The notes: generated by a model from the sequence alone, not told the origin. A stretch of DNA of 64,000 bases from Syntrophaceae bacterium (GCA_013177795.1 JABLXY010000003.1:475244-539243), one strand, 5' to 3'. Shown: positions 40,316 through 48,437, counted from the first letter of the stretch. A program made the numbers and translations.

Positions 40316-40445
40316 TGCGGCGCCCCTCGGGGTCAGGGCCGCAAATTTCCGATAGAATTCGGACCCGAAGGCTGCTATAGAGAACCATACGGGTCGTCTT
40401 CTCCATCGCGGTTCCCCGGCTCATTCTACAAGGAGGTGAGTTTCC

Positions 40446-40943
40446 ATGGTGTCAGCGGCTTTTTTGAAGGAGTGCAACGTGTTCCAGGGATTGAAAGACG
40501 CGCAGATCGAGAAACTCATGGCCATCGCCAAGGAGGAATCCTTCCCGACGGGGACCCTGCTGTACAAGGAGGGGGACCCGTCGACTCACCTCTATCTGGT
40601 CCAGCAGGGGAAGGTCTTCCTGCAGATGAAGACCGACATGGGGCCCGCGCGGCCGCCGATGCAGGTCATCATCGACGTCGTGACCCGGCGGGAGGCCTTC
40701 GGCTGGTCGGCCTTCGTGGAGCCCAACCTGCACACCCTGAGCGCGCTGATCGCCGAGCCGACGACGCTGATCCTGTTCGACGGCGGCAAGATGAAGGCCC
40801 TCATGGAGGAGGATTGCGCCATGGGCTTCGAGGTCATGAAGGGCCTGACCCGGCTGCTCGCCAACCGGCTCAACCACACCCGGGTGCTGCTCATCGGCGA
40901 GCGGGCCCTGGCGACGCTGACGGCGGGCACGGAGTACGCGTGA
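40446..40943 (+). CDS. Cyclic nucleotide-binding domain protein (Crp/Fnr-like sensor domain only)
   Basis: 165 residues: a cNMP-binding beta-barrel (about 10-125), with FPTGTLLYKEGDPSTHLYLVQQGKVFL at the start and FGWSAFVEPNLHTLSALIAEPTTLILFDGGKM later, followed by a C-terminal helix (LLANRLNHTRVLL). It has no winged-helix DNA-binding domain, so it is not a transcription factor of the usual CRP type. The PBC arginine expected for cAMP binding is not clearly present (region REAFGWSAF), so the ligand is uncertain. AAGGAGGTG precedes the ATG. It is flanked by intrinsic terminators on both sides. Confidence 0.85.
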   Translation: MVSAAFLKECNVFQGLKDAQIEKLMAIAKEESFPTGTLLYKEGDPSTHLYLVQQGKVFLQMKTDMGPARPPMQVIIDVVTRREAFGWSAFVEPNLHTLSALIAEPTTLILFDGGKMKALMEEDCAMGFEVMKGLTRLLANRLNHTRVLLIGERALATLTAGTEYA

Positions 40944-40974
40944 CGCGGCCTCCATGCACGAACCCGGAATCCGC

Positions 40975-41007
40975 AAGGCGGGGGTCATCAACCCCGCCTT
41001 TTGTTTG
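40975..41007 (+). terminator. Intrinsic terminator after the cNMP-binding gene
   Basis: 9-bp stem AAGGCGGGG/CCCCGCCTT, 8-base loop, followed by TTGTTT. Confidence 0.82.
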
Positions 41008-41018
41008 GCCCCTGCGGC

Positions 41019-41112
41019 GCAAGGCTCGAAACGCAAGGCACAGGCGTCAAAAGGAATCCGTCATCAGCCCATCCGCCGCAAGTCTGAAGCCACAGGCCGT
41101 TTGCCATTCGTC
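41019..41112. repeat. Heptanucleotide repeats as two arms before the ABC-F gene
   Basis: Left arm: GCAAGGC, TCGAAAC, GCAAGGC, ACAGGCG, TCAAAAG (41019-41053). Right arm: TGAAGCC, ACAGGCC, GTTTGCC, ATTCGTC (41085-41112), running directly into the ATG of the next gene, so no ordinary ribosome binding site is present there. Confidence 0.75.
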
Positions 41113-43077
41113 ATGATTTCGCTGGAGAACATCTCCAAACAATACGGCCCGAAGGTCCTCTTCGAGGGGCTCTCGCTGTTCGTCGGCGAGCGGGACCGGA
41201 TCGCCGTCGTCGGCGCCAACGGGACGGGCAAGTCGACGTTGATGAAGATCATCGCGGGCGAGGTGGAGGCCGATTCAGGCACCCTCCACCGGTCGCGGTT
41301 CACCACCGTCGGCTACCTGCCCCAGGAGCTCGTCGGCCACGCGGGCCAATCGCTCCTGGAGGAGACCCTGAAGGCGTTCGAGGACATCCGGCGGCTCCAC
41401 CTGCGGTTCGACGCGATCTCCGCGGAGATCCGCACGAGGAGCGCCGCCGGGGAATCGGGTCCGGAAATCGAGGGCCTGCTTGCCGAGATGGGTCGGATCC
41501 AGCACCGCATCGAGGACGGCGAAGGCTGGCGCATCGAGGCCCGGGCCAAGGCGATTCTCTTCGGGCTCGGCTTCCGGGAGCGGGACCTGGAGCGGCCTGC
41601 GGGCGAGTTCAGCAGCGGCTGGCAGATGCGGATCGAGCTGGCGAGGCTCCTGCTGCGCGAGCCCTCGGTGCTGCTTCTCGACGAGCCGACGAACCATCTC
41701 GACATCGAGTCCCTCGAATGGCTCGAGGGCTACCTCGCGGCCTACGCGGGGGCGCTGCTCCTCGTATCCCACGACAGGCGGTTCCTGGACAATCTCGCCA
41801 GGCGCACCGTCGAGATCTCCCGGGGCCGCGCGACGGAGTACGCCTGCAACTACTCGGGCTACCTCCGCGAGGAGGAGGCCCGGCGCCGCCTGCAGGAGGC
41901 GGCCTTCGAAAACCAGCAGAAGATGATCCGTGAGACGGAGCGCTTCGTCGAGCGCTTCCGCGCCAAGAGCACCAAGGCCCGGCAGGTCCAGAGCCGCCTG
42001 AAGCGGCTCGAGAAGATCGACCGGATCGAGCTGGAGACGGACGAGCGGGAGATCGCCTTCCGGTTCCCGCCGCCGCCCCGCTCCGGCAGGGTCGTCCTGC
42101 GTCTCGAGAACGTCGACAAGCGCTACGGGGACACGGCCGTCTTCGAGGGGGTGTCGCTCGTGATCGAGCGGGGCGACCGCATCGCCGTGCTCGGGGTCAA
42201 CGGCGCGGGGAAATCCACGCTGGCCCGGCTCCTGGCGGGGATCGAGCCCGTCCAGGCCGGCCGGCGCGTGGAGGGGCACCAGGTCAGTGTTTCCTACTAC
42301 GCGCAGAACCAGGCCGACGCGCTCGACCCGTCAAAAACCGTGCTCGAGTCCGTCGAGGAGGTGGCCGCCTTCGGCGCGGGGGGGAACCTGAGGACCCTGC
42401 TGGGGCACTTCCTCTTTTCCGACGACGACGTCTTCAAGCGTGTCTCCGTGCTCTCGGGCGGCGAGAAGAGCCGGCTGGCGCTGGCGCGGATGCTCCTCGT
42501 GCCGGCCAATCTCCTGGTTCTCGACGAGCCGACGAACCACCTGGACATGCGCTCCAAGGATGTGCTCAAGGAGGCCCTGCGTGCCTTCGACGGGACCTTC
42601 GTGATCGTCTCCCACGACCGGGATTTCCTCGCGGGCCTCGTCACGAAGGTGCTCGTGGCGAAGGACAGGGGGCTCGTGCTCTACCCGGGCTCCGTGGACG
42701 ACTACCTGCGGATCTGGCACGCCCGCGAGGCACAGGGGCCGGGCAGGGGGGATCCGGATCCGGGCGCAAGCCGCGTGCAGCGGGATCGCGGGCGCAAGCG
42801 TGAGGAGGCGGAGCGAAGGCAGGAGCGCTACCGCAGGGTGAAGCCCCTCAAGGACGACCTGGAGGCGCTTCTGCGCGAAATCGACGGCAGGGAGAAGCGG
42901 AAGTCCGAGCTGGAGGCCCTCCTGGCCGACCCCGCGACCTACGGGGACGGCAGCCTCGTGAAGCGGCTCGGCGCCGAGTACCGGGGCATCGCGCCGCAGC
43001 TCGAGGACCTCTACCGCAGGTGGGGCGATCTGCAGGCGAGAATCGATGCCATCGAGCGGGAGGGGCTGGAGGGATGA
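41113..43077 (+). CDS. ABC-F family ATPase (Uup/EttA-like)
   Basis: 654 residues with two ABC domains and no membrane segments. The first domain has GANGTGKST, signature FSSGWQMR and LLLDEPTNHLDI. The second has GVNGAGKST, signature VLSGGEKSR and LVLDEPTNHLDM; both have SHDRxFL. The interdomain linker (about 240-320) is charged and helical, and a C-terminal coiled-coil region (about 555-650) follows. ABC-F proteins act on ribosomes or, as in Uup, on nucleic-acid structures. The ATG at 41113 comes immediately after a heptad repeat and lacks a clear ribosome binding site. It converges with the selenoprotein gene; the two share a hairpin. Confidence 0.9.
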   Translation: MISLENISKQYGPKVLFEGLSLFVGERDRIAVVGANGTGKSTLMKIIAGEVEADSGTLHRSRFTTVGYLPQELVGHAGQSLLEETLKAFEDIRRLHLRFDAISAEIRTRSAAGESGPEIEGLLAEMGRIQHRIEDGEGWRIEARAKAILFGLGFRERDLERPAGEFSSGWQMRIELARLLLREPSVLLLDEPTNHLDIESLEWLEGYLAAYAGALLLVSHDRRFLDNLARRTVEISRGRATEYACNYSGYLREEEARRRLQEAAFENQQKMIRETERFVERFRAKSTKARQVQSRLKRLEKIDRIELETDEREIAFRFPPPPRSGRVVLRLENVDKRYGDTAVFEGVSLVIERGDRIAVLGVNGAGKSTLARLLAGIEPVQAGRRVEGHQVSVSYYAQNQADALDPSKTVLESVEEVAAFGAGGNLRTLLGHFLFSDDDVFKRVSVLSGGEKSRLALARMLLVPANLLVLDEPTNHLDMRSKDVLKEALRAFDGTFVIVSHDRDFLAGLVTKVLVAKDRGLVLYPGSVDDYLRIWHAREAQGPGRGDPDPGASRVQRDRGRKREEAERRQERYRRVKPLKDDLEALLREIDGREKRKSELEALLADPATYGDGSLVKRLGAEYRGIAPQLEDLYRRWGDLQARIDAIEREGLEG

Positions 43078-43104
43078 AAAAAGGGGAGCCGAAGCCCCCC
43101 TTTC
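43077..43104 (-). terminator. Intrinsic terminator of the HesB-like gene (shared with ABC-F)
   Basis: Read on the minus strand: AAAGGGG, a CTTCGG-containing loop, CCCCTTT, then six T in all. On the plus strand the same hairpin immediately follows the ABC-F stop. Confidence 0.82.
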
Positions 43105-43129
43105 CGTTTCGTGCCGATGCCCCTGCCGG

Positions 43130-43450
43130 TCAGCCGCAGGAGCCGCTGCAGCCGCCGCAGCCGTCCGGTCTCTTCAGGTTCGACTCGATCGAGTAGCCCG
43201 ACCCGCGGGGCGTCTCGATGAAATCCACCTTGATGGGCTTGACGTCCTCGTAGAGGGCCTTTTCGATCATGAACGTGAGGCCGTTTCGGGTGAAAATCTC
43301 GTCGCCGTCCTTTGACTCGTCCAGAGCCATGCCCAGGGAGGGCCCGGCTCAGCCGCCCTCGTTGAGGAAAATCCGCACGAAGGGCTTGTCGTCGCGCTCC
43401 TTGAAGAACGCGAGCATCATCTCTTCCGCTTTGGGTGTGATCTCGAACAT
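43130..43450 (-). CDS. HesB/IscA-like selenoprotein with in-frame UGA (Sec34)
   Basis: Read through one TGA this is a 106-residue A-type Fe-S carrier-like protein: MFEITPKAEEM, then RIFLNEGG-Sec-AGPSLGMALDE, IFTRNGLTFMIEKA, VDFIETPRGSGYSI and a Cys/Gly-rich tail (GCGGCSGSCG). The TGA (43351-43349) is codon 34, where IscA proteins carry their first ligand cysteine. HesB-like selenoproteins with Sec at this site are known in bacteria, and selB is in this window. GGAGG lies about 7 bases before the ATG. Ordinary gene callers would report only a 66-residue fragment after the TGA or miss the gene. Confidence 0.9.
43324..43351 (-). promoter_or_regulatory. Candidate SECIS hairpin at the HesB-like UGA
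   Basis: Starting in the UGA itself, GAGCC pairs with GGCTC 17 bases on. Inside, GCCC pairs with GGGC around a TCCCT loop. The apical loop is closer to the UGA than usual and has no leading G, so this may not be the recognised form; a longer alternative fold downstream is possible. Confidence 0.35.
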
Positions 43451-43480
43451 CAACTGTCCTCCGGAGAATTTCGATTGCTG

Positions 43481-43510
43481 TTAATGTGCACACGAAATCC
43501 TCCTTGTCAA
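43481..43510 (-). promoter_or_regulatory. Promoter of the HesB-like gene
   Basis: On the minus strand: -35 TTGACA (43510-43505), 18 bases, -10 CATTAA (43486-43481), about 30 bases before the ATG. Confidence 0.5.
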
Positions 43511-43540
43511 ACGATATTTCAACAGCAGAGGTGAGAGGCC

Positions 43541-45079
43541 ATCAAGCACATCCTGCTCATCCATCCCCCCGTCGCGAAGGCCTGCGAACCGCCGGGCGGC
43601 ATCGCGCGGCTCGCCGGCTGCCTGAGAGAGCACGGGGTCCGCTGCACGGTGCTGGACGCCAATTGCGAGGGGCAGCTGCGCCTCCTGGCGGAGGCGGCCG
43701 GGACTGCAGGCCGGAAATTTGACACCTGGACGATGCGTGCCCGGCGAAGGCTGACGGAGAACCTGGCCGCGCTGCGGAGCCCGGGGCTCTACGGCAGCGC
43801 GGACCGGTACCGGCGCTGCGTCAGCGACGTCAACCGCCTGCTCGCGCGCCGGGGCCTCGAGGCCGGTGTCACGCTCACGCTGGCCGATCACCAGGACCCC
43901 GGGCTCTCGCCGCTTCGGTCGGGGGACCTTCTCCGGGCCGCCCGGGAATACCGGTCCAACCCGTTTGTGCCCGCGCTTGCCGGGCGCATCGAGGCGCTCA
44001 TCGGGGAGAGTGCCGCCGATGCCGTCGGCGTCTCCCTGAACTACCTGAGCCAGGCCCTGTGTGCATTCGCCCTGATCGGGTGGCTGCGCGAGCGGTTCCC
44101 GGGGATGCCCGTCGTGCTGGGCGGCGGTCTCGTGACCTCCTGGCTCCGGCGGACCGGCGGCCGAAACCCCTTCGGGGGGCTCGTCGACCACTGCGTCGCG
44201 GGCCCCGGGGAGGACTTCCTGCTCGCGCTTGCCGGGGTGCGGGGCAGCGGGGGCCGCTTCGCACGCCCCGACTACGCCGGGTTCCCCGCGGAGGGCTACC
44301 TGTCGCCCGGGCCCGTGCTTCCGTACAGCGCCTCGTCGGGCTGCCACTGGCGCCGCTGCACCTTCTGCCCCGAGAGGGCCGAGGGGCAGCGCTACCGGCC
44401 TGTCCCGGAAGAGCAGGTCCTGTCGGACCTCCGGGCGCTCGTCGCGGAGATGCGACCCGCCCTGATCCACTTTCTCGACAGCACCATGAGCCCGCGGCTC
44501 CTCGATCTGCTGGCCCGTCACGCCCCGGGCGCACCCTGGTACGGGTTCACCCGGGTGAGCGCCCGGCTCGGCGACGCGGATTTCTGCCGGGCCTTGAGGG
44601 CCTCGGGCTGCGTCATGCTGAAACTCGGCCTCGAATCGGGTGATCAGGGGGTGCTCGACGCCCTCGAGAAGGGCATCCGCATCGACGAGGCCTCGCGGGC
44701 CCTCAAGGCTCTCAAGGGGGCGGGGATCGGGACCTACGTCTACCTTCTGTTCGGAACCCCCGCCGAGACCCCCGAGGCGGCCGGGCGCACCCTGGCCTTC
44801 ACCGCAGGACACAGTGAGTGGATCGATTTTCTCAACCTCGCCGTCTTCAACCTGCCTGCCGGTACGGAGGCGGCGGCGGGGCTGAAGGTTCGCCCCTTCT
44901 ACGAGGGGGACCTCTCGCTGTATGCCGACTTCGAACATCCCGCCGGCTGGGGGCGCCGGGCGGTGCGGGACTTCCTGGACCGGGAGTTCCGCCGGCACCC
45001 CGCCGTGGCGCCCATCGTCAGGCGCCAGCCGCCGTTCTTCACGTCCAATCACGCGCCCTTCCTGCTAAATTTTTGTTGA
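43541..45079 (+). CDS. B12-binding-type radical SAM protein with apparent AUC start
   Basis: 512 residues if read from ATC at 43541. The first residues, KHILLIHPPVAKACEPPGGIARLAGCLREHG in outline, are the usual N-terminus of cobalamin-domain radical SAM proteins. No ATG, GTG or TTG lies in frame between the upstream stop (43532) and a GTG at 43649 that would remove this strand-helix unit. AGGTGA ends 6 bases before the ATC. The radical SAM cluster motif is SGCHWRRCTFC, a CX4CX2C spacing rather than CX3CX2C. Later come LIHFLDSTMSPRLL, KLGLESGDQGVLDALEKGI and YVYLLFGTPAETPEAA. The substrate is unknown. It is divergent from the HesB-like selenoprotein gene. Confidence 0.85.
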   Translation: MKHILLIHPPVAKACEPPGGIARLAGCLREHGVRCTVLDANCEGQLRLLAEAAGTAGRKFDTWTMRARRRLTENLAALRSPGLYGSADRYRRCVSDVNRLLARRGLEAGVTLTLADHQDPGLSPLRSGDLLRAAREYRSNPFVPALAGRIEALIGESAADAVGVSLNYLSQALCAFALIGWLRERFPGMPVVLGGGLVTSWLRRTGGRNPFGGLVDHCVAGPGEDFLLALAGVRGSGGRFARPDYAGFPAEGYLSPGPVLPYSASSGCHWRRCTFCPERAEGQRYRPVPEEQVLSDLRALVAEMRPALIHFLDSTMSPRLLDLLARHAPGAPWYGFTRVSARLGDADFCRALRASGCVMLKLGLESGDQGVLDALEKGIRIDEASRALKALKGAGIGTYVYLLFGTPAETPEAAGRTLAFTAGHSEWIDFLNLAVFNLPAGTEAAAGLKVRPFYEGDLSLYADFEHPAGWGRRAVRDFLDREFRRHPAVAPIVRRQPPFFTSNHAPFLLNFC

Positions 45080-45171
45080 AAATTTCGCTGAAAGGCGACA
45101 GAGTGGGGGCAATTTCCCGGGGTGATTGTTCCTATCCCCTCTAAATAAATGGGCAAAAAGGGAAAATCCGG

Positions 45172-45193
45172 CAGAATCCTTGCAAAGAATCTG
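45172..45193. promoter_or_regulatory. Dyad upstream of the kinase at 45287
   Basis: An imperfect 22-base palindrome, CAGAATCCTTG with CAAAGAATCTG (9 of 11 positions pair), in a 207-base gap. It could be an operator or an RNA hairpin; nothing decides between these. Confidence 0.35.
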
Positions 45194-45286
45194 CGAGAGA
45201 CGGGGAAATCGTGTCCGAACCCTGATGGTCGCCAGTCGGGCTGCGCGGTGCAACGGCCCGCGAGAGCAAAAGGACGGTAAGCCGGC

Positions 45287-46807
45287 ATGAACGTAGGCAG
45301 ACTCAGCATGCGCATGGACATCCGCAGGAACGTGACGCTCCGCACCCAGATCGAGCAGAACGGCCTGCTCATCATCGCCGTGGCGATGGCCCTCATCTAC
45401 TGGATCTTCGACTCCATGGTGACGGACCAGTTCTGGACCCGACTGCTGGTGGTCGTCCTCATCTTCACCTACGGCATGATGACCCAGTTTCTGATCAACC
45501 AGCGCCGCGAGGCCGAGGAGGCCCTCCAGCAGGCCCACGACGAACTCGAGGAGCGCGTCCAGATCCGCACGGCGGAGCTGAGCCGCGCCAACGAGGAGCT
45601 CCAGCGCGAGATCCGCGAGCGCAAGCAGGCCGAGGAGCAGAAGAAGAAGCTCGAGAACCAGCTCCTGCATGCCCAGAAGATGGAGGCCATCGGGACCCTG
45701 GCCGGCGGCATCGCCCATGACTTCAACAACCTGCTGCAGGCCATCTCGGGATACACGCAGCTGCTGCTGATGCGCAAGGACTCGAGTGACCCCGACTACG
45801 GAAAGCTCGAGGTCATCCAGAGCTCCACCCTGAAGGCCAGCGAGCTGACGAAGCAGCTCCTCATCTTCAGCCGCAAGATGGAGAGCAAGCTCAAGCCCCT
45901 CGATCTCAACCACGAGGTCATGCAGGTCTGCAAGATCCTCCAGCGGACGATCCCGAGGATGATCACGATCGAACTCAAGCTTGCCGAGAACCTGAAGGTC
46001 GTCAACGCCGACTCGGCGCAGCTCGAGCAGATCCTCATGAACCTCGGCGTCAACGCCCGGGACGCGATGGCCGACGGCGGCACCCTCACGTTCCAGACGG
46101 AGAACGTCTACCTCGACCGGGGCTACACGACCTCCATGCTGGGTGCCACCCCCGGCGAGTACATCCTGCTCACCGTGTCGGACACGGGCCACGGGATGGA
46201 CAAGGAGACCCTGCAGCACATCTTCGAGCCCTTCTACACGACGAAGGAGGCCGGAAAGGGCACGGGGCTGGGCCTGGCCATCGTCTACGGCATCGTCCAG
46301 AACCACAACGGCTACATCCAGGTCGACAGCCGTCCCGGCGGCGGGACGACGTTCCGCATCTACTTCCCCGTCCTGAAGAGCGACGGTCAGGAGAAGGCCG
46401 AGGTGAAGGTCCCGCAGGAAGCACCGCGGGGGAAGGAGCGGATTCTGCTCGTCGACGACGAGAAGACCGTCCTGGACATCGGGCAGGACCTGCTGCGCCA
46501 GTACGGCTACGAGACCATCCTGGCCGACGGGGGCGAGAAGGCCATCGAGATCTACCGCAGGGAGAGGGACCGCATCGATCTCGTGATCCTCGATCTCATC
46601 ATGCCCGGGATGGGCGGGCAGAAGTGCTTCCAGGAACTCCTGAAGATCAACCCGAGGATCAAGGTCATCATCTCCACGGGCGCCTCCGCGGAGGAGCAGG
46701 TCCGCGAGGCCTTCAACCCCCATCCCGTGGGCTTCGTGAGCAAACCCTACCAGCTCAAGGACATGCTGACGAAGGTCAGGGAGGTCCTCGACGCCAGGCC
46801 GAATTAG
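45287..46807 (+). CDS. Membrane histidine kinase with C-terminal receiver
   Basis: 506 residues. Two closely spaced membrane segments (about 25-45 and 48-68), a coiled coil (about 75-130), HisKA with [11 protein letters not shown] (H144), HATPase with [10 protein letters not shown] and [14 protein letters not shown], then a receiver (about 383-500) with VDDEKTV and [12 protein letters not shown]. There is no periplasmic sensor domain, so it may sense membrane state or a partner protein. It is paralogous in H-box and layout to the kinase at 11682. The upstream gap contains an imperfect dyad at 45172. Confidence 0.9.
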   Translation: MNVGRLSMRMDIRRNVTLRTQIEQNGLLIIAVAMALIYWIFDSMVTDQFWTRLLVVVLIFTYGMMTQFLINQRREAEEALQQAHDELEERVQIRTAELSRANEELQREIRERKQAEEQKKKLENQLLHAQKMEAIGTLAGGIAHDFNNLLQAISGYTQLLLMRKDSSDPDYGKLEVIQSSTLKASELTKQLLIFSRKMESKLKPLDLNHEVMQVCKILQRTIPRMITIELKLAENLKVVNADSAQLEQILMNLGVNARDAMADGGTLTFQTENVYLDRGYTTSMLGATPGEYILLTVSDTGHGMDKETLQHIFEPFYTTKEAGKGTGLGLAIVYGIVQNHNGYIQVDSRPGGGTTFRIYFPVLKSDGQEKAEVKVPQEAPRGKERILLVDDEKTVLDIGQDLLRQYGYETILADGGEKAIEIYRRERDRIDLVILDLIMPGMGGQKCFQELLKINPRIKVIISTGASAEEQVREAFNPHPVGFVSKPYQLKDMLTKVREVLDARPN

Positions 46808-46830
46808 GCGTCAGGCTCCGGGAACATGCA

Positions 46831-46860
46831 AGGACCGGGAAACACCCGGTCCTTTTTTTG
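46831..46860 (+). terminator. Intrinsic terminator after the kinase-receiver gene
   Basis: 9-bp stem AGGACCGGG/CCCGGTCCT followed by seven T. Confidence 0.92.
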
Positions 46861-46910
46861 CCTCGAGCCCTTTTCTGAGGGTTTCTCCAGGGCATCCCCC
46901 TCCAAATCCT

Positions 46911-46945
46911 TACGCCTGATGCCCGAGGCCCGGCGCCTGCGGGCG
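46911..46945. repeat. Heptanucleotide repeat downstream of the kinase gene
   Basis: Units TACGCCT, GATGCCC, GAGGCCC, GGCGCCT, GCGGGCG. A short facing piece (AGGCGTCAGGCTCC) sits at 46806 beside the stop codon, so the two arms enclose the terminator. Confidence 0.7.
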
Positions 46946-47068
46946 CCCGCCCGCATTTGGCACGAATTCTGAATAAAAATATTGCTGGTTTGACATTTAT
47001 GACCAAGGGCGGTCATTTTCCCCCGCCTGGGGCGAGGAAGACCCGGGAAAGGAAAGGAAAACAAGGCA

Positions 47069-47440
47069 ATGAGGAAGATAACCCGTACGGCCGACAGCTA
47101 CGATCTGGTCTACGAGCGCAGGAGGCTCGAGCGTTTCGATCTCCAGGTCCCCGCCAAGATCGAGGTGCTTTCCTCACCGGACTCGGCATCGGTCCTCGAA
47201 CTCCTGACGAAGGACATCTGTGCGGGCGGCGCCTATTTCCCCACCAAGACGGCGCTTGCCGCGGGCACAAAGGTCAAGCTCGACATCCTGTTGCCGGTCC
47301 GGAATGTCGGCACCGACACGGACAGCACGAGGGGCCTGATCAAGGTCAACGGCACCGTCATCCGGTCGGGGCCCGCCGGGATGGCCATCGGCTTCGACGG
47401 GGGATACCTGATCACCCCGTTCCGCGAAGCCATGAACTGA
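47069..47440 (+). CDS. PilZ-domain protein (putative c-di-GMP receptor)
   Basis: 123 residues, one PilZ beta-barrel. The c-di-GMP motif has an arginine cluster (ERRRLERFDLQVPAKIEV) and, where DxSxxG is expected, DICAGG with Cys replacing Ser. Binding is therefore plausible but not assured. Diguanylate cyclase genes at 10723 and 56791 supply possible ligand sources. GAAAGGAAAACAAGG precedes the ATG. A near-perfect terminator follows, so the gene stands alone. Confidence 0.85.
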   Translation: MRKITRTADSYDLVYERRRLERFDLQVPAKIEVLSSPDSASVLELLTKDICAGGAYFPTKTALAAGTKVKLDILLPVRNVGTDTDSTRGLIKVNGTVIRSGPAGMAIGFDGGYLITPFREAMN

Positions 47441-47462
47441 CTCCCGGTTCTCGGGACTGACG

Positions 47463-47495
47463 AAAAAAGCAGGGCGAAGCGCCCTGCTTTTTTTT
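47463..47495 (+). terminator. Strong intrinsic terminator after the PilZ gene
   Basis: 14-bp stem AAAAAAGCAGGGCG/CGCCCTGCTTTTTT with an AAG loop, T-run of eight. Symmetric enough to work in both directions. Confidence 0.95.
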
Positions 47496-47534
47496 GCCCA
47501 TTTGCCAGCTTGTGCCCGGGCGGGCTTTTTCAGG

Positions 47535-47643
47535 CCCTGCCCTACCGTCGTACAGGGGGCCAAAGGAGGAGGGAAAAGCCCCCGCGAAGGCAAGCAGCCA
47601 AGGAGGGGGAGGCTGAATGCCTGCTGGCTCCGGTAGGGCTGGG
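47535..47643. ncRNA. Candidate structured RNA element of unknown type
   Basis: A long-range stem pairs GCCCTACCG (47539-47547) with CGGTAGGGC (47631-47639) and continues by three more pairs. It encloses two hairpins: GGGGGC/GCCCCC (47555-47560 with 47578-47583), and GGC-AAG-CAGCC/GGCTG-AAT-GCC (47589-47599 with 47611-47621) with a 3x3 internal loop. The sequence does not match a riboswitch, SRP RNA, 6S or tmRNA that I know. It could be an RNA, a DNA palindrome or a repeat; the strand is unresolved. Confidence 0.4.
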
Positions 47644-48006
47644 GCGAGATTCGTTGGGACCGCGCGAGATTCAGAGCTTCAGAGAGAGGAAGAGCACGAG
47701 CGATACCGAAACCGGCGTATCACATTTGCACCTAATATAGCGGTTTCCACTGTGAAAAGCAATAGGTGGACGCAGGATTTTCTTGACACGCCAACCCATG
47801 GAAAAGAATGGTTTTTCTTTCAGGGGCGGCCTTGATCGGCCCGGAACAAAAAAAACTGGCAATCGGGCGATGATCTGTTAAAATTGCCACGCGTGCCCTG
47901 CGGGGGACCTCTTCGCGGTCAGGCCAAAGATTTGACAGGGGGCCGCATCCCCCATTTGTTCGCACCCGACGGTGTCCGATCCGAGAGGGATCACGGAGAA
48001 CGAACC
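47644..48006. other. AT-richer intergenic stretch
   Basis: Between the structured element and the small gene at 48007. Unlike its surroundings it has several A/T runs (around 47730-47890), including a TTGACA without a good -10 at about 47784 and a better promoter at 47856-47884. No gene seen. Confidence 0.5.
47856..47884 (+). promoter_or_regulatory. Promoter for the small hypothetical gene
   Basis: -35 CTGGCA (47856-47861), 17-base spacer, -10 TAAAAT (47879-47884). The leader to the ATG at 48007 would be about 115 bases. Confidence 0.55.
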
Positions 48007-48276
48007 ATGACCTACCCGAGCGAGACGATCACGGTCAAGCAGTACTCCACGGCGGTTGCCGCCAAGGGGGCCCTGCTCTTGAGCATCGTCAGTGTCGCGC
48101 ACAGCTTCGTGCACATCCGAATCGGCGCCGTGGGGGCCAAGAACCTCGAGGTGGAGCGCCTCAATCTCGGCGAGTTCGTTCAGTTCGAGGGCGCCGACGG
48201 GTCGCTCTACGAGGTCCGTCTTCTTGCCGTGGAGGGGTTCGACACGGCGACGCTGATGGTGACCCGCATTAAATGA
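48007..48276 (+). CDS. Small hypothetical protein
   Basis: 89 residues, not recognised. Composition and hydrophobic pattern suggest a compact mixed alpha/beta or beta protein without a membrane anchor: a short hydrophobic helix-like stretch (AVAAKGALLLSIVSVAHSFVHI) then strands such as AKNLEVERLNLGEFVQF and YEVRLLAVEGFDTATLMVTRI. GGAGAACG lies about 7 bases before the ATG, and a sigma70-like promoter is upstream, so it is likely expressed by itself. Followed by octad repeats and a terminator-like hairpin. Confidence 0.6.
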   Translation: MTYPSETITVKQYSTAVAAKGALLLSIVSVAHSFVHIRIGAVGAKNLEVERLNLGEFVQFEGADGSLYEVRLLAVEGFDTATLMVTRIK

Positions 48277-48337
48277 GTGCCGGGCCGTCGCCCGACGCAA
48301 GGCGCAGGCAAGACGCCTCTTACATACCGAAAGCTTC

Positions 48338-48429
48338 GAAGTTGAGAAGTTGGGAAGCTTGGAAAAGCGGAGATTCACGGTTGGTCGCACCCTATCCGGA
48401 CTTCCTATCTTCCCAGCTTCAAAACTTCT
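48338..48429. repeat. Octanucleotide repeats as two facing arms before cydA
   Basis: Left arm GAAGTTGA, GAAGTTGG, GAAGCTTG, GAAAAGCG (48338-48369). Right arm GGACTTCC, TATCTTCC, CAGCTTCA, AAACTTCT (48398-48429). The same wording (GAAGTTNN) as the tract before the TolC-like gene at 20969. Confidence 0.8.
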
Positions 48430-48437
48430 ATCCTTTT

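Noticed and set aside
43011-43493. 160-codon minus-strand frame with a good AAGGAGG and GTG start overlapping the HesB-like gene
   Set aside because: It is out of frame with the recognisable HesB-like homology, and its Shine-Dalgarno overlaps the likely -35 element, so it would not be transcribed.
45080-45286. Possible riboswitch before the kinase-receiver gene
   Set aside because: I compared it by eye with c-di-GMP, cobalamin, TPP and THF consensus elements and found no match. Only the dyad at 45172 is kept as a feature.
47580-47610. Resemblance of GAAGGCAAGCAGCCAAGG to the SRP RNA GGAAGCAGCC loop
   Set aside because: The required 5' partner strand (CAGGTCC with a GGAA tetraloop) is absent, so SRP RNA is not supported.
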